Shown here: positions 37,653-46,893 of the stretch, in pieces
Layout: each line of letters opens with the position of its first letter
How positions within the stretch are numbered: position 1 is the first letter of the stretch
Assembly (NCBI GenBank): GCA_017937805.1
Contig: JAGBCX010000017.1
Location: 22,370 to 86,369, forward strand
Length of the DNA stretch: 64,000 bases
From: Alistipes sp.
Lineage (GTDB): Bacteria > Bacteroidota > Bacteroidia > Bacteroidales > Rikenellaceae
Direction: 5' to 3'
Translations under genes and position numbers: made by a program
The notes under the pieces: model-generated
What the model saw: only the letters and a program-made list of their open reading frames with translations
Told to the model about the DNA's origin: nothing
Database searches by the model: none

Positions 37653-38150
37653 TTAGAACGGAAGGTCGTCTGCGCTATCGGCCGGCACAGCAACAGGCTG
37701 TGGTGCCGGTGCAGGCTGTTGATAAACAGGTTGTTGCACGGGTTGTGCTTGCTGTACGGGTTGTACGGGTTGTGCCGATTGTGCATACTCTTGTGGCTCG
37801 GCTGGTACTGCTTGCGCATCGCCACGGCGACCGAGCAACTTCATATCGGTAGCAACAATTTCGGTTGTATAACGCTTCTGATTATCCTTGTCGGTCCACT
37901 CACGAGTACGCAACGAACCCTCGATGTAGAGTTGGCTACCCTTATGTACATATTTATCTACTACATCTGCCAAATTACGCCACAAAGTGACAGTATGCCA
38001 CTCGGTGAGTTCCTTTGTTTCGTTTGTCTGACGGTCTGTATAACGCTCGGAGGTTGCCAATCGTACGCGTGCAACCTTAACACCCGAATCCAATGCTCGA
38101 ACCTCAGGGTCTAAGCCTACATTTCCTACTAAAATAACTTTGTTTATCAT
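37653..38150 (-). CDS. ssb: single-stranded DNA-binding protein
   Basis: A 165-aa SSB. The OB fold (MINKVILVGNVGLDPEVR...SGVKVARVRLATSERY...TEWHTVTLWRNLADVVDKYVHKGSQLYIEGSLR) covers residues 1-105. A Gln/Pro/Val-rich linker follows and then the acidic protein-interaction tip DDLPF. It lies 12 bp behind the purine nucleoside phosphorylase gene in the same direction. Confidence 0.96.
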   Translation of the reverse strand: MINKVILVGNVGLDPEVRALDSGVKVARVRLATSERYTDRQTNETKELTEWHTVTLWRNLADVVDKYVHKGSQLYIEGSLRTREWTDKDNQKRYTTEIVATDMKLLGRRGDAQAVPAEPQEYAQSAQPVQPVQQAQPVQQPVYQQPAPAPQPVAVPADSADDLPF

Positions 38151-38162
38151 ATCTTTCTGCTG

Positions 38163-38966
38163 TTATAATTCTCTAATCAACTCGGTGAAGAGGCGTGCCA
38201 TACGCTCACCTGCCTTTTTGCCCTGCAACTGCACATCTTCGTGGTCGCCCTTCTCATCGCTCAAACCGCAATTGGTAATAACCGACACTCCGAAACATGG
38301 AACACCCATGTGACGAGCAACAATCACCTCAGGCACGGTAGACATACCTACGGCATCGCCACCTATCGCCTTGAAGTAGCGATACTCGGCTTGTGTCTCG
38401 AATGTAGGGCCCGTAGTGCCGACATAGACACCATATTGCAACTTTATCGCCTCACGCTCGGCAATGGCGGTAGCCTTCGAGCGTATCGCGTGGCTGTAGC
38501 AGTCGTGCATATCGGGAAAACGAGGTCCGAACTCCGCCATATTTGGTCCGATAAGCGGATTTGGCAAGAGGTTAATATGGTCGGTGATAATCATCAAATC
38601 GCCCACACAGAACGAGGTATTGATACCGCCCGCAGCATTCGAAACAAAGAGATACTTGATGCCCAACAGAGCCATAACGCGAACAGGGAATGTTACCTGC
38701 TTCATGGCGTAGCCCTCGTAGTAGTGGAAACGGCCCTGCATAGCAACTACTTTGCGACCTGCAACCGTACCAAATATAAGGCAACCCTTATGTCCCTCAA
38801 CTGTCGAAACGGGCATATTCGGAATATCCTTGTACTCCAAGCGGTACTCGACATCTATGCTATCAACAAAGCCGCCCAATCCCGTGCCGAGGATTATACC
38901 TACTTCGGGTTGAAATTGGTTTGTTGCCTTCTGAATCGCCTTACAAGCCTCTAATATGTGATCCAT
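38163..38966 (-). CDS. punA: purine nucleoside phosphorylase (class I, trimeric type)
   Basis: It cleaves inosine, guanosine and deoxy forms with phosphate. The 267-aa protein carries GIILGTGLGGFVD near the start (phosphate-binding), FHYYEGY, LFVSNAAGGIN, GTTGPTFETQAEYR and GDAVGMSTVPEVIVARH (base and ribose contacts) and the final VITNCGL. The gene start overlaps the lpxK stop by 26 bp, which indicates translational coupling in the run lpxK-punA-ssb. Confidence 0.93.
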   Translation of the reverse strand: MDHILEACKAIQKATNQFQPEVGIILGTGLGGFVDSIDVEYRLEYKDIPNMPVSTVEGHKGCLIFGTVAGRKVVAMQGRFHYYEGYAMKQVTFPVRVMALLGIKYLFVSNAAGGINTSFCVGDLMIITDHINLLPNPLIGPNMAEFGPRFPDMHDCYSHAIRSKATAIAEREAIKLQYGVYVGTTGPTFETQAEYRYFKAIGGDAVGMSTVPEVIVARHMGVPCFGVSVITNCGLSDEKGDHEDVQLQGKKAGERMARLFTELIREL

Positions 38967-40005
38967 TATCTCTATTTTTTATATCGTTATCAATCCTACT
39001 GAACAACTCCATGCGACTATCGCCAACAAAACGCAACGAGATTTTCTCGTAGAATATCTTATTACGCAACTCCTCCGGTACGGCATTGCTATAGGCAAGT
39101 TTCACCGCGTCCTTCTCCGTGGTCATAATAACCGCCTCGGGGTGTTTTTTCAGGAGCTGTTTCATGTGTTTCAAGTCGCTCATACGATAGGAGTGATGGT
39201 CGTCTAAGTCCAACGTATCCACAACCTTATATCGCTGAGCCAAACCGGCATTGAACGAATCGTTGTCGCCAATACCCGACATTGCTATAACACTTGCACC
39301 ATGCTCTACCCTACAATCCACACCTGCAAAAACCGCGCAAGGAGTTGCAGGTTGCATACGCGAGAAGAATATCTCTTGTGAAGGTTTCTCCACCAACACC
39401 TTACGCATAACGCGCATATCAATCGGCTTCATACTCTCCGGACACCTTGTGACGATAAAGTAGTGCGCACGGTCAAGCGAATCTGTCGTATCTCGCAACT
39501 GTCCGTAAGGCAACAAATGGTCACGCTCGACAGGACGATTTGCATCAACAATAATAATATTTATCAGTGGCTCAACATAACGGTGTTGGAAACCATCGTC
39601 CATAATTATCATATCCGTCTCGGGGAACTCCTCCTTGATACGATGGATAGCAAAGGCTCGTTTCTCGCAAACAACCACCGTAACGTGTGGGAATTTACGC
39701 TTTATCTGCAACGGCTCATCGCCCACCTGACGATAGGTATCATCAACCTCCACCACTCGATAACCCTTTGTTGCACGACCATATCCGCGCGAAAGAACTA
39801 CGACGTTCTTCTCCTCGGAGTAGTACTCTACGAGCATCTCCACAGTCGGGGTTTTACCCGTGCCTCCAACCGTGATATTTCCCACGCATATAATAGGAAT
39901 ATCGAATCGCTCGCTATGGAGGATATTTATATCGAATAGCAGGTGTCGCAACTTTATTGCAGCCCCATACAGTAGTGATGCTATTTTAAGAAAAACTCTC
40001 TTCAC
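38941..40005 (-). CDS. lpxK: tetraacyldisaccharide 4'-kinase
   Basis: LpxK phosphorylates the lipid A disaccharide at the 4' position at the inner membrane. The Walker A motif GNITVGGTGKTP lies near residue 43 and the typical ...LSRGYGRATKGYRVV, GDEPLQIKRKFP and DDGFQHRYVEPLINIIIVDA follow; the 354-aa length is normal. A GTG at 40005 is chosen as start: the only longer start is a TTG at 40032, which lies inside the predicted -7 box (40030-40037). Alignment with LpxK proteins, which begin close to FLK..SxLYG, agrees. Confidence 0.92.
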   Translation of the reverse strand: MKRVFLKIASLLYGAAIKLRHLLFDINILHSERFDIPIICVGNITVGGTGKTPTVEMLVEYYSEEKNVVVLSRGYGRATKGYRVVEVDDTYRQVGDEPLQIKRKFPHVTVVVCEKRAFAIHRIKEEFPETDMIIMDDGFQHRYVEPLINIIIVDANRPVERDHLLPYGQLRDTTDSLDRAHYFIVTRCPESMKPIDMRVMRKVLVEKPSQEIFFSRMQPATPCAVFAGVDCRVEHGASVIAMSGIGDNDSFNAGLAQRYKVVDTLDLDDHHSYRMSDLKHMKQLLKKHPEAVIMTTEKDAVKLAYSNAVPEELRNKIFYEKISLRFVGDSRMELFSRIDNDIKNRDNGSHIRGL

Positions 40006-40029
40006 CTCTTCGATACTATATATTCCAAT

Positions 40030-40061
40030 CAAAGATATAACAAATTATTCAACTTTACCAA
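40030..40061 (-). promoter_or_regulatory. promoter for lpxK-punA-ssb
   Basis: On the minus strand TTG (40059-40061), 21 bp, TATCTTTG (40030-40037). Predicted leader of about 20 nt to the GTG at 40005. It is divergent from the M23 gene promoter. Confidence 0.6.
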
Positions 40062-40087
40062 TTTTCGACTCTATATTTTTTAAAATA

Positions 40088-40118
40088 TTGGATTTTTCAT
40101 ACATTTTTCATATTTTTG
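40088..40118 (+). promoter_or_regulatory. promoter for the M23 gene, adjacent to its ATG
   Basis: TTG at 40088-40090, 20 bp, TATTTTTG at 40111-40118; the ATG at 40125 begins only 6 bp later. Confidence 0.6.
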
Positions 40119-40124
40119 TGCATT

Positions 40125-41360
40125 ATGAAGCGTACTATTTACACAATCTTTACAATTTTCTCGGCCATACTATTTATGGCATGTTCCTCCGAAGGTAAAA
40201 GAGAGGAGAAGGAGAATTTGATATTCGGAATCAATGCCGACAACTACAACGTAGAGCGCAAAAAGGTTGAGAGCGGTGAGTCGTGGAGCAAGATTCTTGG
40301 CACATACGGCATCGGCACACAGAAGGTTCTGCGCCTTGACCAACTGACCAGAGAGATTTGCCCTTTGCGAACAATTCGTGCCGGCAGTTACTACACAACA
40401 TTCACTCGTCAGGACTCTACTTCGGTACATCTCGACCATATTGTCTACGAGAAGAATATCATCGACTATGTGGTATTCTCGTTCGTGGGCGATTCGGTTG
40501 CAGTGCGCGAAGGTCAACGCGAGGTGGAAATTCGTCGCAAAAAGAGCACTGCCGTAATCTCTTCATCGCTTTGGGGTGCAATAATGGAGTCTAATCTACC
40601 CTACGCTCTCGCTTCCGAGATGGAGGATATCTATCAATGGACTGTCGATTTCTTTGGTATTCAGGTAGGCGACCGTTTTACCGTAATTTATGACGAGAAG
40701 TTTATTGATACTCTATCGGTCGGCATCGGTCGTGTATGGGGAGCGAAATTCACCCATCGTGGCAAGGATATCTACGCCATACCTTTCGAGCAAGGCGGCA
40801 AGTTGCAATATTGGGAGGCCGATGGAGGCTCTCTGCGCAAGCAACTCTTGAAAGCCCCGCTGAAATTCACCCGTATATCATCGAAATTCTCTCATTCGCG
40901 ATTGCACCCCGTATTGAAGAAGTATCGACCACATCATGGAGTTGATTATGCAGCACCTTCGGGAACACCCGTTCGTGCCGTAGCAGATGGTGTTGTTACG
41001 GTAAAGACCTACAAAAAAGCTGATGGAAATATCCTCAAAATCAAGCACCCGGGCAACCTCACTTCGGGCTATCTTCACCTGCGTGGTTTTGCAAAGGGCA
41101 TAAAGGTAGGAGCGAAAGTGTCGCAAGGTCAGATTATTGGCTATGTTGGAAGTACGGGCTACTCAACGGGACCGCATCTCGACTTTCGTTTATGGAAGGG
41201 TGGCACCCCAATCAACCCATTGAAAGTCCCTCAGAAGCCATCTGAGCCTATCTCGAAGGATAACCGCGAGAGGTTCGACAAGGTAAGAATGCGAGTTATG
41301 GCAGAATTGAACGGAGAGATTCCCGATTCGATGAAGGTGACCAATCTCGAAACAATTTAG
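40125..41360 (+). CDS. M23 family murein peptidase, lipoprotein
   Basis: A peptidoglycan endopeptidase-like protein of 411 aa with a lipoprotein signal (AILFMACSSE, Cys near 20). The N-terminal part resembles OapA/LysM-like modules (SWSKILGTYGI...VLRLDQLT), the middle is beta-rich, and the M23 domain spans about 265-375: HHGVDYAAPSGTPVRA gives the His/Asp ligands, HPGNLTSGYLHL the third block. The last motif reads TGPHLDFRL where most active members have HxH; the zinc-ligand His is Asp here. It begins the operon M23-flavin protein-ispD-membrane protein. Confidence 0.9.
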   Translation: MKRTIYTIFTIFSAILFMACSSEGKREEKENLIFGINADNYNVERKKVESGESWSKILGTYGIGTQKVLRLDQLTREICPLRTIRAGSYYTTFTRQDSTSVHLDHIVYEKNIIDYVVFSFVGDSVAVREGQREVEIRRKKSTAVISSSLWGAIMESNLPYALASEMEDIYQWTVDFFGIQVGDRFTVIYDEKFIDTLSVGIGRVWGAKFTHRGKDIYAIPFEQGGKLQYWEADGGSLRKQLLKAPLKFTRISSKFSHSRLHPVLKKYRPHHGVDYAAPSGTPVRAVADGVVTVKTYKKADGNILKIKHPGNLTSGYLHLRGFAKGIKVGAKVSQGQIIGYVGSTGYSTGPHLDFRLWKGGTPINPLKVPQKPSEPISKDNRERFDKVRMRVMAELNGEIPDSMKVTNLETI

Positions 41361-41364
41361 AAGT

Positions 41365-41781
41365 ATGGTTGATAGGCGTATCGTAGATTTCATAAAGCGG
41401 CACCACGTTCTTACTCTCGCAACCGTATCGGGCGAGGGCGAGCCATATTGCGCCGCATGTTTCTACGCCTACGACAAGGAGCGCAACCGCTTAATCTTCA
41501 CCTCTGACGACACCACCCGCCATGCACAAGAGATGTTGCAAAATGCAAAGGTTGCCATCGGCATAACCCTCGAAACACGCATCGTAGGCAAGGTGCAGGG
41601 GGCGCAAATTTGTGGCGTAGCAGAGCGCGGCGATGAGAGTGACAAGGCGATATATATCAAGCGTTTTCCATACGCAGCCGTTGCACCGCTGAATATATGG
41701 GCAGTAACGCCGACATTTATAAAACTGACCGACAACACGCTCGGTTTCGGAAAGAAGTTGATATGGAACAACCAAGAGTAG
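41365..41781 (+). CDS. pyridoxamine 5'-phosphate oxidase-fold flavin-binding protein
   Basis: A 138-aa split-barrel protein of the PPOX/YhbP-like type (FIKRHHVLTLATVSGEGEPYCAACFYAYD...RLIFTSDDTTRHAQEM...VAIGITL...GAQICGVAERG). Such proteins bind FMN or F420/haem-type cofactors. The substrate is unknown. It starts 4 bp after the M23 stop and its end overlaps the ispD start by 19 bp, so translation is probably coupled. Confidence 0.8.
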   Translation: MVDRRIVDFIKRHHVLTLATVSGEGEPYCAACFYAYDKERNRLIFTSDDTTRHAQEMLQNAKVAIGITLETRIVGKVQGAQICGVAERGDESDKAIYIKRFPYAAVAPLNIWAVTPTFIKLTDNTLGFGKKLIWNNQE

Positions 41782-42464
41782 GAGTGATAATTGTTGCCGG
41801 AGGTAGTGGCAGTCGCATGGGTGGCGCACTCCCCAAGCAGTTCGCATTGGTGGGTGGCGAGCCTATTTTGGCACGCACAATAAACGCCTTCCGCAAGGCA
41901 CTGCCGACATCACGTATAGTTGTTGTACTGCCTGCCGAATACATAGAGTTCTGGAAGAATTTTTCGGCTCGTTTCGATGTTGCAAAGCACTCCATTGTCG
42001 AGGGTGGCAAGGAGCGATTCCACTCGGTACGCAACGGTATTGAGGCGTTGAGCGATGCGGTAGATTTAATCGCTGTGCAAGATGGCGTTCGCCCCTTCGC
42101 ATCGAAGGAGTTGATACTTCGCACAGTGGCTTGTGCTGCCGAACACGGCTCGGCAATACCCGTTGTCAAAGCGGTAGACTCATATCGTATGGTTGATGGC
42201 GATGGCTCACGCATTATAGACCGCACGCCACTGCGCATTGTGCAGACACCGCAGATTTTCGCTGCACCAATTCTGCGTGCCGCCTACGACACCGAGTTCC
42301 GCAGCGAATTTACCGATGATGCTTCGGTAGTTGAGTATTCAGGTGAGAAGATTGCACTGTGCGAAGGTGAATATACTAACATCAAGATTACGACACCCGA
42401 TGATTTGGTTGTCGCAGAAGCGATAGCAAAAACGGAAAACTGTGGAGAAGGAGAGAATATATAG
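41763..42464 (+). CDS. ispD: 2-C-methyl-D-erythritol 4-phosphate cytidylyltransferase
   Basis: IspD makes CDP-ME in the MEP isoprenoid pathway. The 233-aa protein begins MEQPRVGVIIVAGGSGSRMGG, with the nucleotide-binding GGSGSRM...LPKQF, and continues with VQDGVRPF, IPVVKAVDSYR, RTPLRIVQTPQIF, FTDDASVVEY and NIKITTPDDL, all expected. The start at 41763 gives the normal N-terminus; the longer frame reaches into the upstream gene. Confidence 0.95.
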   Translation: MEQPRVGVIIVAGGSGSRMGGALPKQFALVGGEPILARTINAFRKALPTSRIVVVLPAEYIEFWKNFSARFDVAKHSIVEGGKERFHSVRNGIEALSDAVDLIAVQDGVRPFASKELILRTVACAAEHGSAIPVVKAVDSYRMVDGDGSRIIDRTPLRIVQTPQIFAAPILRAAYDTEFRSEFTDDASVVEYSGEKIALCEGEYTNIKITTPDDLVVAEAIAKTENCGEGENI

Positions 42465-42969
42465 GTATAAGTTAGGGCGCAAAGTTATATATAGTTCCAT
42501 AATATATATACTACTCTTTGTCGGAGTGTCGGTCCTGTTGGCATTTGTCTATGAGGGCGGATATATCTCGGCATGGTTTATATCGCTGATATTGGCGGTA
42601 TTGTCATTGATGATACTCTCTATTCCCCGTCAAATAGTAGTCGATGAAGAGGGCATCGAAATACAGTGCATTGCTGAGGATACAACGCTCGCATACGAAG
42701 ATATTGCCCATATCCGCAAGGTTGAAAAACGAGAGATGAATGCCTGCCTACCAATTTTCGGGGCTTTGGGTTTCTTCGGTCACTATGGTCGCTTCTTAAA
42801 TCTCCGCACAATGGAGTTCGTGCATATCTACGCCTCGCGTTGGGGCAAGTTTGTGGAGATTACCGATATTGACGGCGACAAATACTATATCTCCTGCGAG
42901 GAGCGCAGCGACATAATCAAGCGTGTCGAGGGCTACATAAAGCCACACGACACGCAAGAAAACATCTAA
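42442..42969 (+). CDS. two-helix membrane protein with a PH-like domain
   Basis: A 175-aa protein with two adjacent membrane helices (about 14-34 and 40-60) followed by a cytoplasmic beta domain that looks like bacterial PH domains (IVVDEEGIEIQCIAEDTTLAYEDIAHIRKVEKR...HIYASRWGKFVEITDIDGDKYYISCEERSDIIKRV). Function unknown. It overlaps the ispD end by 23 bp, so it is translated with the operon. Confidence 0.7.
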   Translation: MEKERIYRYKLGRKVIYSSIIYILLFVGVSVLLAFVYEGGYISAWFISLILAVLSLMILSIPRQIVVDEEGIEIQCIAEDTTLAYEDIAHIRKVEKREMNACLPIFGALGFFGHYGRFLNLRTMEFVHIYASRWGKFVEITDIDGDKYYISCEERSDIIKRVEGYIKPHDTQENI

Positions 42970-42980
42970 GCCTTCGGCTA

Positions 42981-43019
42981 AATTAAGAATTAAGAATTAA
43001 GAATTAAAAATTGAGAATT
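42981..43019. repeat. heptamer array, unit AATTAAG
   Basis: Three units AATTAAG followed by degenerate AATTAAA and AATTGAG units, between the convergent PH-like and malQ genes. Period 7. Confidence 0.75.
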
Positions 43020-43020
43020 G

Positions 43021-45435
43021 TTACCGATTTGAGTTAATAATCAAGTCGGCAATTCTCTTATTTGTATTCTCTGCGCTAACCAACTCTTCGAGCGACAGGT
43101 GCATGCGGTAACGCCAATAGTGGTGCGCAACGGCAGGGATATTGATGCGCTCACGCTCGATATCGTCACTGCGCAACTCCTCCGATAGCGACAACCAATC
43201 CTGCAATGGCAATATCGTAAGCATCGAAGGCGATGCGAGGTGTCGTGCAACGATCTTTTCGCACAACTCTGCAGTAGCCTCCGCAGGAGCATCACCATTC
43301 AAGCCCAAGACCTTCTCAAAGTAGTATTGACGCTCCGCCTCATCGCGCCACCACAAGCGCAATGGCGACATATCGTGCGTAGAGGTCGAGCAGACTGACA
43401 AATAAGGGTTGCGCAAAACATCACCCACACGCACACCATACTCCTTAGGCATACGCTCGATTTCGAGCGAGAGAATCTGCTCCTCGTGCATTACCTGTGG
43501 CACACATGCCGGTATCATGCCCAAATCCTCGCCACACGCCAACATCGGTGTCGAAGCAGTAAGTTTCGCTAATCGCTCCGCCCCCGTAACACCCCAAAAA
43601 GTGTTATGGCGTTTGTAGTAGAAGTTGTCGTACAGGCGAGCAAAGGCCTGTTGTTGCATCTTTGGCAGAGCCTTATATTTTTCGGTCGCAAATGGCGAGA
43701 TACGAGGTACAAATCCCTCTCCATGCGCCAGCCACAACACATTGTCATCGTTCCAATCGTGCGCCACATCACGCTCCTCATCAAAATCAAAGCCCTCGCC
43801 CCTAATCTCCGAAGCGGCATAAGGCAACGATGGTGCAAATGCTCCAAGCAGTGCATTTTTGGCACCCTCAGGCACCGCCCAAATACGGAAGAATCCGAGA
43901 ATATGGTCTATGCGGTAGGCATCGAAGTAGTCCGCCATCTTTGCAAAGCGAGCGCGCCACCAAGCGTAGTCATTCTCCGCCATCTTCTCCCAATTGTATA
44001 TCGGAAATCCCCAATTCTGCCCCTCTGCCGAGAAGTCATCGGGCGGAGCGCCAGCCGAAGAGCGCACATCGAACAATTCAGGGTTTTGCCAAACATCGAC
44101 ACTTGTGCGCGATACACCAATCGGAAGATCGCCCTTCAACACTACCCCCTTCGAGTGGAGATAGTCACGCACCTTGCGCAATTGGCGGTCGAGATGATAC
44201 TGCACATAGTAGTAGAATCCGACCTCCTTCTCGTTGCGCTCGGCAAAGGCCGCACATCGCTTTTCGGCATACTTTGTAAAGGTCTTCCACTCCTCAAAGT
44301 TTGCCGTACCATATTTATCTCGCAATACCGAAAATACCGCATACGGCATCAACCACTCACGGTTGCGCTTCTCGAAGTCGCGAAACGATTTACTATCCAT
44401 ACAGCGTGCGCCCAACTGCTCGTACAGCTTGCGCAAGTACTTCATCTTCGCCTTTATTACGCGCTCGTAGTCCAAATCGGGAAGTGCATTCAACTCCTCC
44501 TGCAAAGCCTCCATTTCGGCTCTATCAGCCTCACCACGCAGGTAGCCCACATCGCTCAAACGGATATAGAGTGGGTGCAACGCAAAACTCGAAACGGTAT
44601 TATATGGATAGGAGTCGTACCACGAGAACGACATCGAAGTATCATTTATAGGCAATATCTGGATAATGCGCTGACCTGTCGCTACGCACCAATCACCCAA
44701 AAGTTGCAGGTCGGCAAATTCGCCCACACCAAAGCTCTGCTCCGAGCGCAGAGAGAATACGGGAACGGCAACGCCTGCTCCACGCCACTGCACATTGTCG
44801 CGCAGTCGCAGACCAAGTGTCAAATACAACTTATCGCTTGCCGACAAGACTCTATTTTCGCCCTGCTCCCAGCGCAAAAACTCACCCTCGGCCGTGGTTA
44901 CTACAAATTTATACTCCGCGCGTGCGCACTCGCGCAAGGCAATACCCCAGCGGTAGTTGCCGAGATAGCGCATCGGTTGCACCTTTGCGGTGTTCCACTC
45001 GCCCAACGCCTCGGTGGAGCCAAGCAGAGCCAATCGCTCGGTAGGTGCAAGAGCCGCCTCAACCTCTATATAGTGTGTCGCACCTATCATCAATGGTTGT
45101 GGCTCAACAGCACGGGCAAAGATACTGTGACGGAACATCGAGGAGTAGAGCGCCTTATTCTGTGGCTCTTCGTGCCAATGGTCCAAGACCTCAACCTCCC
45201 TACAACCCGCAATCTCGGTCAGCAGATGCCCCTCGCCATACTCGGTACGAAGGGTATGACGCCCCTCAACAACACGGTAGGAGTAGCGGAAAGGTCGGTC
45301 GGAGTGGAGTTCAATTTCGGTGCTCCAAAAATCTCCCTCCTCATAGCGCATAGCGGTAGCCTTGCCCTCGGCAGGCACAATTTGTAGTTTGGCACCCTCA
45401 GCGGTGCGGTAGTGTAGTCTTAAAGTTGCTTTCAT
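43021..45435 (-). CDS. malQ: 4-alpha-glucanotransferase with N-terminal starch-binding domains
   Basis: A GH77 amylomaltase of 804 aa that moves glucan chains between maltodextrins. Two CBM20-like modules come first (about 1-95 and 115-215, e.g. LALLGSTEALGEWNTAKVQPM), as in plant DPE2-type enzymes. The catalytic domain has SYPYNTVSSFALHPLYIRL, the nucleophile Asp in YRIDHILGFFRIW, the acid/base Glu in ACGEDLGMIP and the stabilising Asp in CSTSTHDMSPLRLWWRDE. No signal peptide: cytoplasmic. The -7 box lies 4 bp in front of the start codon. Confidence 0.95.
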   Translation of the reverse strand: MKATLRLHYRTAEGAKLQIVPAEGKATAMRYEEGDFWSTEIELHSDRPFRYSYRVVEGRHTLRTEYGEGHLLTEIAGCREVEVLDHWHEEPQNKALYSSMFRHSIFARAVEPQPLMIGATHYIEVEAALAPTERLALLGSTEALGEWNTAKVQPMRYLGNYRWGIALRECARAEYKFVVTTAEGEFLRWEQGENRVLSASDKLYLTLGLRLRDNVQWRGAGVAVPVFSLRSEQSFGVGEFADLQLLGDWCVATGQRIIQILPINDTSMSFSWYDSYPYNTVSSFALHPLYIRLSDVGYLRGEADRAEMEALQEELNALPDLDYERVIKAKMKYLRKLYEQLGARCMDSKSFRDFEKRNREWLMPYAVFSVLRDKYGTANFEEWKTFTKYAEKRCAAFAERNEKEVGFYYYVQYHLDRQLRKVRDYLHSKGVVLKGDLPIGVSRTSVDVWQNPELFDVRSSAGAPPDDFSAEGQNWGFPIYNWEKMAENDYAWWRARFAKMADYFDAYRIDHILGFFRIWAVPEGAKNALLGAFAPSLPYAASEIRGEGFDFDEERDVAHDWNDDNVLWLAHGEGFVPRISPFATEKYKALPKMQQQAFARLYDNFYYKRHNTFWGVTGAERLAKLTASTPMLACGEDLGMIPACVPQVMHEEQILSLEIERMPKEYGVRVGDVLRNPYLSVCSTSTHDMSPLRLWWRDEAERQYYFEKVLGLNGDAPAEATAELCEKIVARHLASPSMLTILPLQDWLSLSEELRSDDIERERINIPAVAHHYWRYRMHLSLEELVSAENTNKRIADLIINSNR

Positions 45436-45439
45436 ATCT

Positions 45440-45470
45440 CAAATTTATGCAAAATCTTCGATATATGCAA
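45440..45470 (-). promoter_or_regulatory. promoter for malQ, adjacent to its ATG
   Basis: Minus-strand TTG (45468-45470), 20 bp, TAAATTTG (45440-45447). Only 4 bp lie between the box and the ATG at 45435, so the transcript should be leaderless or nearly so. Confidence 0.6.
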
Positions 45471-45566
45471 TAGCAAAATAGGGAGGTTTTCAACAAGTTA
45501 TTATACCACTAGACGAGAGAGGAGAGACAAAAGACGAGAGTGGGGTGTAAAAATATCACTAAAAAT

Positions 45567-45678
45567 CATTTTAGAGAGGCAAATATAAGGCGCACAAGAA
45601 ATCCGCTTGCGCAGTTTACTAAGCGTAAATGAGCAAGCGGATTGTCGCAGAGCAACGCAATAGTTGCCCTATAAAATG
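45567..45678. repeat. long-hairpin intergenic element, copy 1
   Basis: 112 nt with nested arms: CATTTTA/TAAAATG, GGCAA/TTGCC, AATCCGCTT (45600-45608)/AAGCGGATT (45635-45643), TTTAC/GTAAA. Shared words are GCGCAG before and TGAGC after the central arms and CAACGCA on the right side. It ends 4 bp from the mmdB stop codon, so it should lie in the 3' end of that operon's mRNA. Confidence 0.75.
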
Positions 45679-45682
45679 GTTT

Positions 45683-46888
45683 TTACGAAAGGAAGGCAAG
45701 CAAAATACCCGCTGCCACCGCCGAACCTACCACACCCGCTACATTCGGTCCCATAGCGTGCATAAGGAGGAAGTTCGATGGATTCTCCTTCTGACCTACG
45801 GTCTGCGATACACGGGCTGCCATAGGCACCGCCGATACACCCGCCGAACCGATAAGTGGGTTAATCTTCTTACCCTCCGGCAAGAAGAGGTTCATAAACT
45901 TCGCGAGGAGCAAACCTCCTGCAGTACCGCAGCTAAATGCTACAATACCCAAAACAAGGATACCGAGTGTCTTAAAGTTGAGGAACGAATCCGCAGTTGC
46001 GGTAGCACCTACCGAGATGCCGAGGAAGATAACCACGATATTCATCAACTCGTTCTGAACAGTCTTTGACAAACGGTCTACAACGCCGCACTCCTTCATC
46101 AAGTTACCGAGCATCAAGCAACCAACGAGTGGTGCAGCCGAAGGAAGAAGTAACGAGATGATGATGGTGATGATAACAGGGAAGATAATCTTCTCGGTCT
46201 TCGATACCTGACGCAACTGCGACATCTTAATCATACGCTCCTTCTTGGTGGTGAGGGCCTTCATAATAGGTGGCTGAATCACAGGCACAAGAGCCATATA
46301 CGAGTAAGCTGCAATAGCGATAGGGCCGAGCAATTCAGGCGCAAGACGAGCCGTCAAAAAGATTGAGGTAGGACCATCGGCACCTCCGATAATACCAATC
46401 GAACCGCACTCATTAGGAGCAAAGCCCAAGACGTATGCGCCCAAGAAGGTTGCAAAGATACCCAACTGTGCTGCTGCACCGAGCAAGAAACTCTTAGGAT
46501 TAGCGATAAGCGGACCGAAGTCGGTCATCGCACCTACACCCACGAAGATCAAGCAAGGGTAGATACCGAGTTTAACTCCAAGATAGAGGTAGTCGATAAG
46601 GCCCGCATTATCCACGAAGATATCCCAATGAACGTGACCGCCTGCAAACAACTCCGAGTGGAACATCTCTGCACCCGGAAGGTTTGTAAGCAACATACCA
46701 AAAGCGATAGGGAGCAAAAGCAGTGGTTCAAACTGCTTCTTGATTGCAAGGTAGAGGAGGAAGCACGCGAGCGCAATCATCACCGCAAACTTCCAGCCAC
46801 CCGGCGCAAAGAAGGCTCCAAATCCCGAAGTTGTGGCAAAATCCGCCAAACTTTCGAGAATGAAATTAGACTGCAATAGTGAAATCAT
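45683..46888 (-). CDS. mmdB: methylmalonyl-CoA decarboxylase / oxaloacetate decarboxylase-type beta subunit (Na+ pump)
   Basis: The membrane subunit that decarboxylates carboxybiotin and exports Na+. At 401 aa it has the family length and about 9-11 membrane segments. The conserved sodium-site region [15 protein letters not shown] (Asp) and the C-terminal [20 protein letters not shown]...[24 protein letters not shown] are clear. It is the last gene of mce-mmdA-gamma-carrier-beta; the start lies 5 bp behind the carrier gene. Substrate choice (methylmalonyl-CoA over oxaloacetate) is based on the operon. Confidence 0.93.
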   Translation of the reverse strand: MISLLQSNFILESLADFATTSGFGAFFAPGGWKFAVMIALACFLLYLAIKKQFEPLLLLPIAFGMLLTNLPGAEMFHSELFAGGHVHWDIFVDNAGLIDYLYLGVKLGIYPCLIFVGVGAMTDFGPLIANPKSFLLGAAAQLGIFATFLGAYVLGFAPNECGSIGIIGGADGPTSIFLTARLAPELLGPIAIAAYSYMALVPVIQPPIMKALTTKKERMIKMSQLRQVSKTEKIIFPVIITIIISLLLPSAAPLVGCLMLGNLMKECGVVDRLSKTVQNELMNIVVIFLGISVGATATADSFLNFKTLGILVLGIVAFSCGTAGGLLLAKFMNLFLPEGKKINPLIGSAGVSAVPMAARVSQTVGQKENPSNFLLMHAMGPNVAGVVGSAVAAGILLAFLS

Positions 46889-46893
46889 AACGC

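Noticed and set aside
43606-45387. A 593-codon open frame on the plus strand, opposite malQ
   Set aside because: It is an antisense shadow of the well-supported GH77 gene. The translation is rich in His, Arg, Leu and Cys, has no recognisable domain or promoter and follows the malQ codon pattern.
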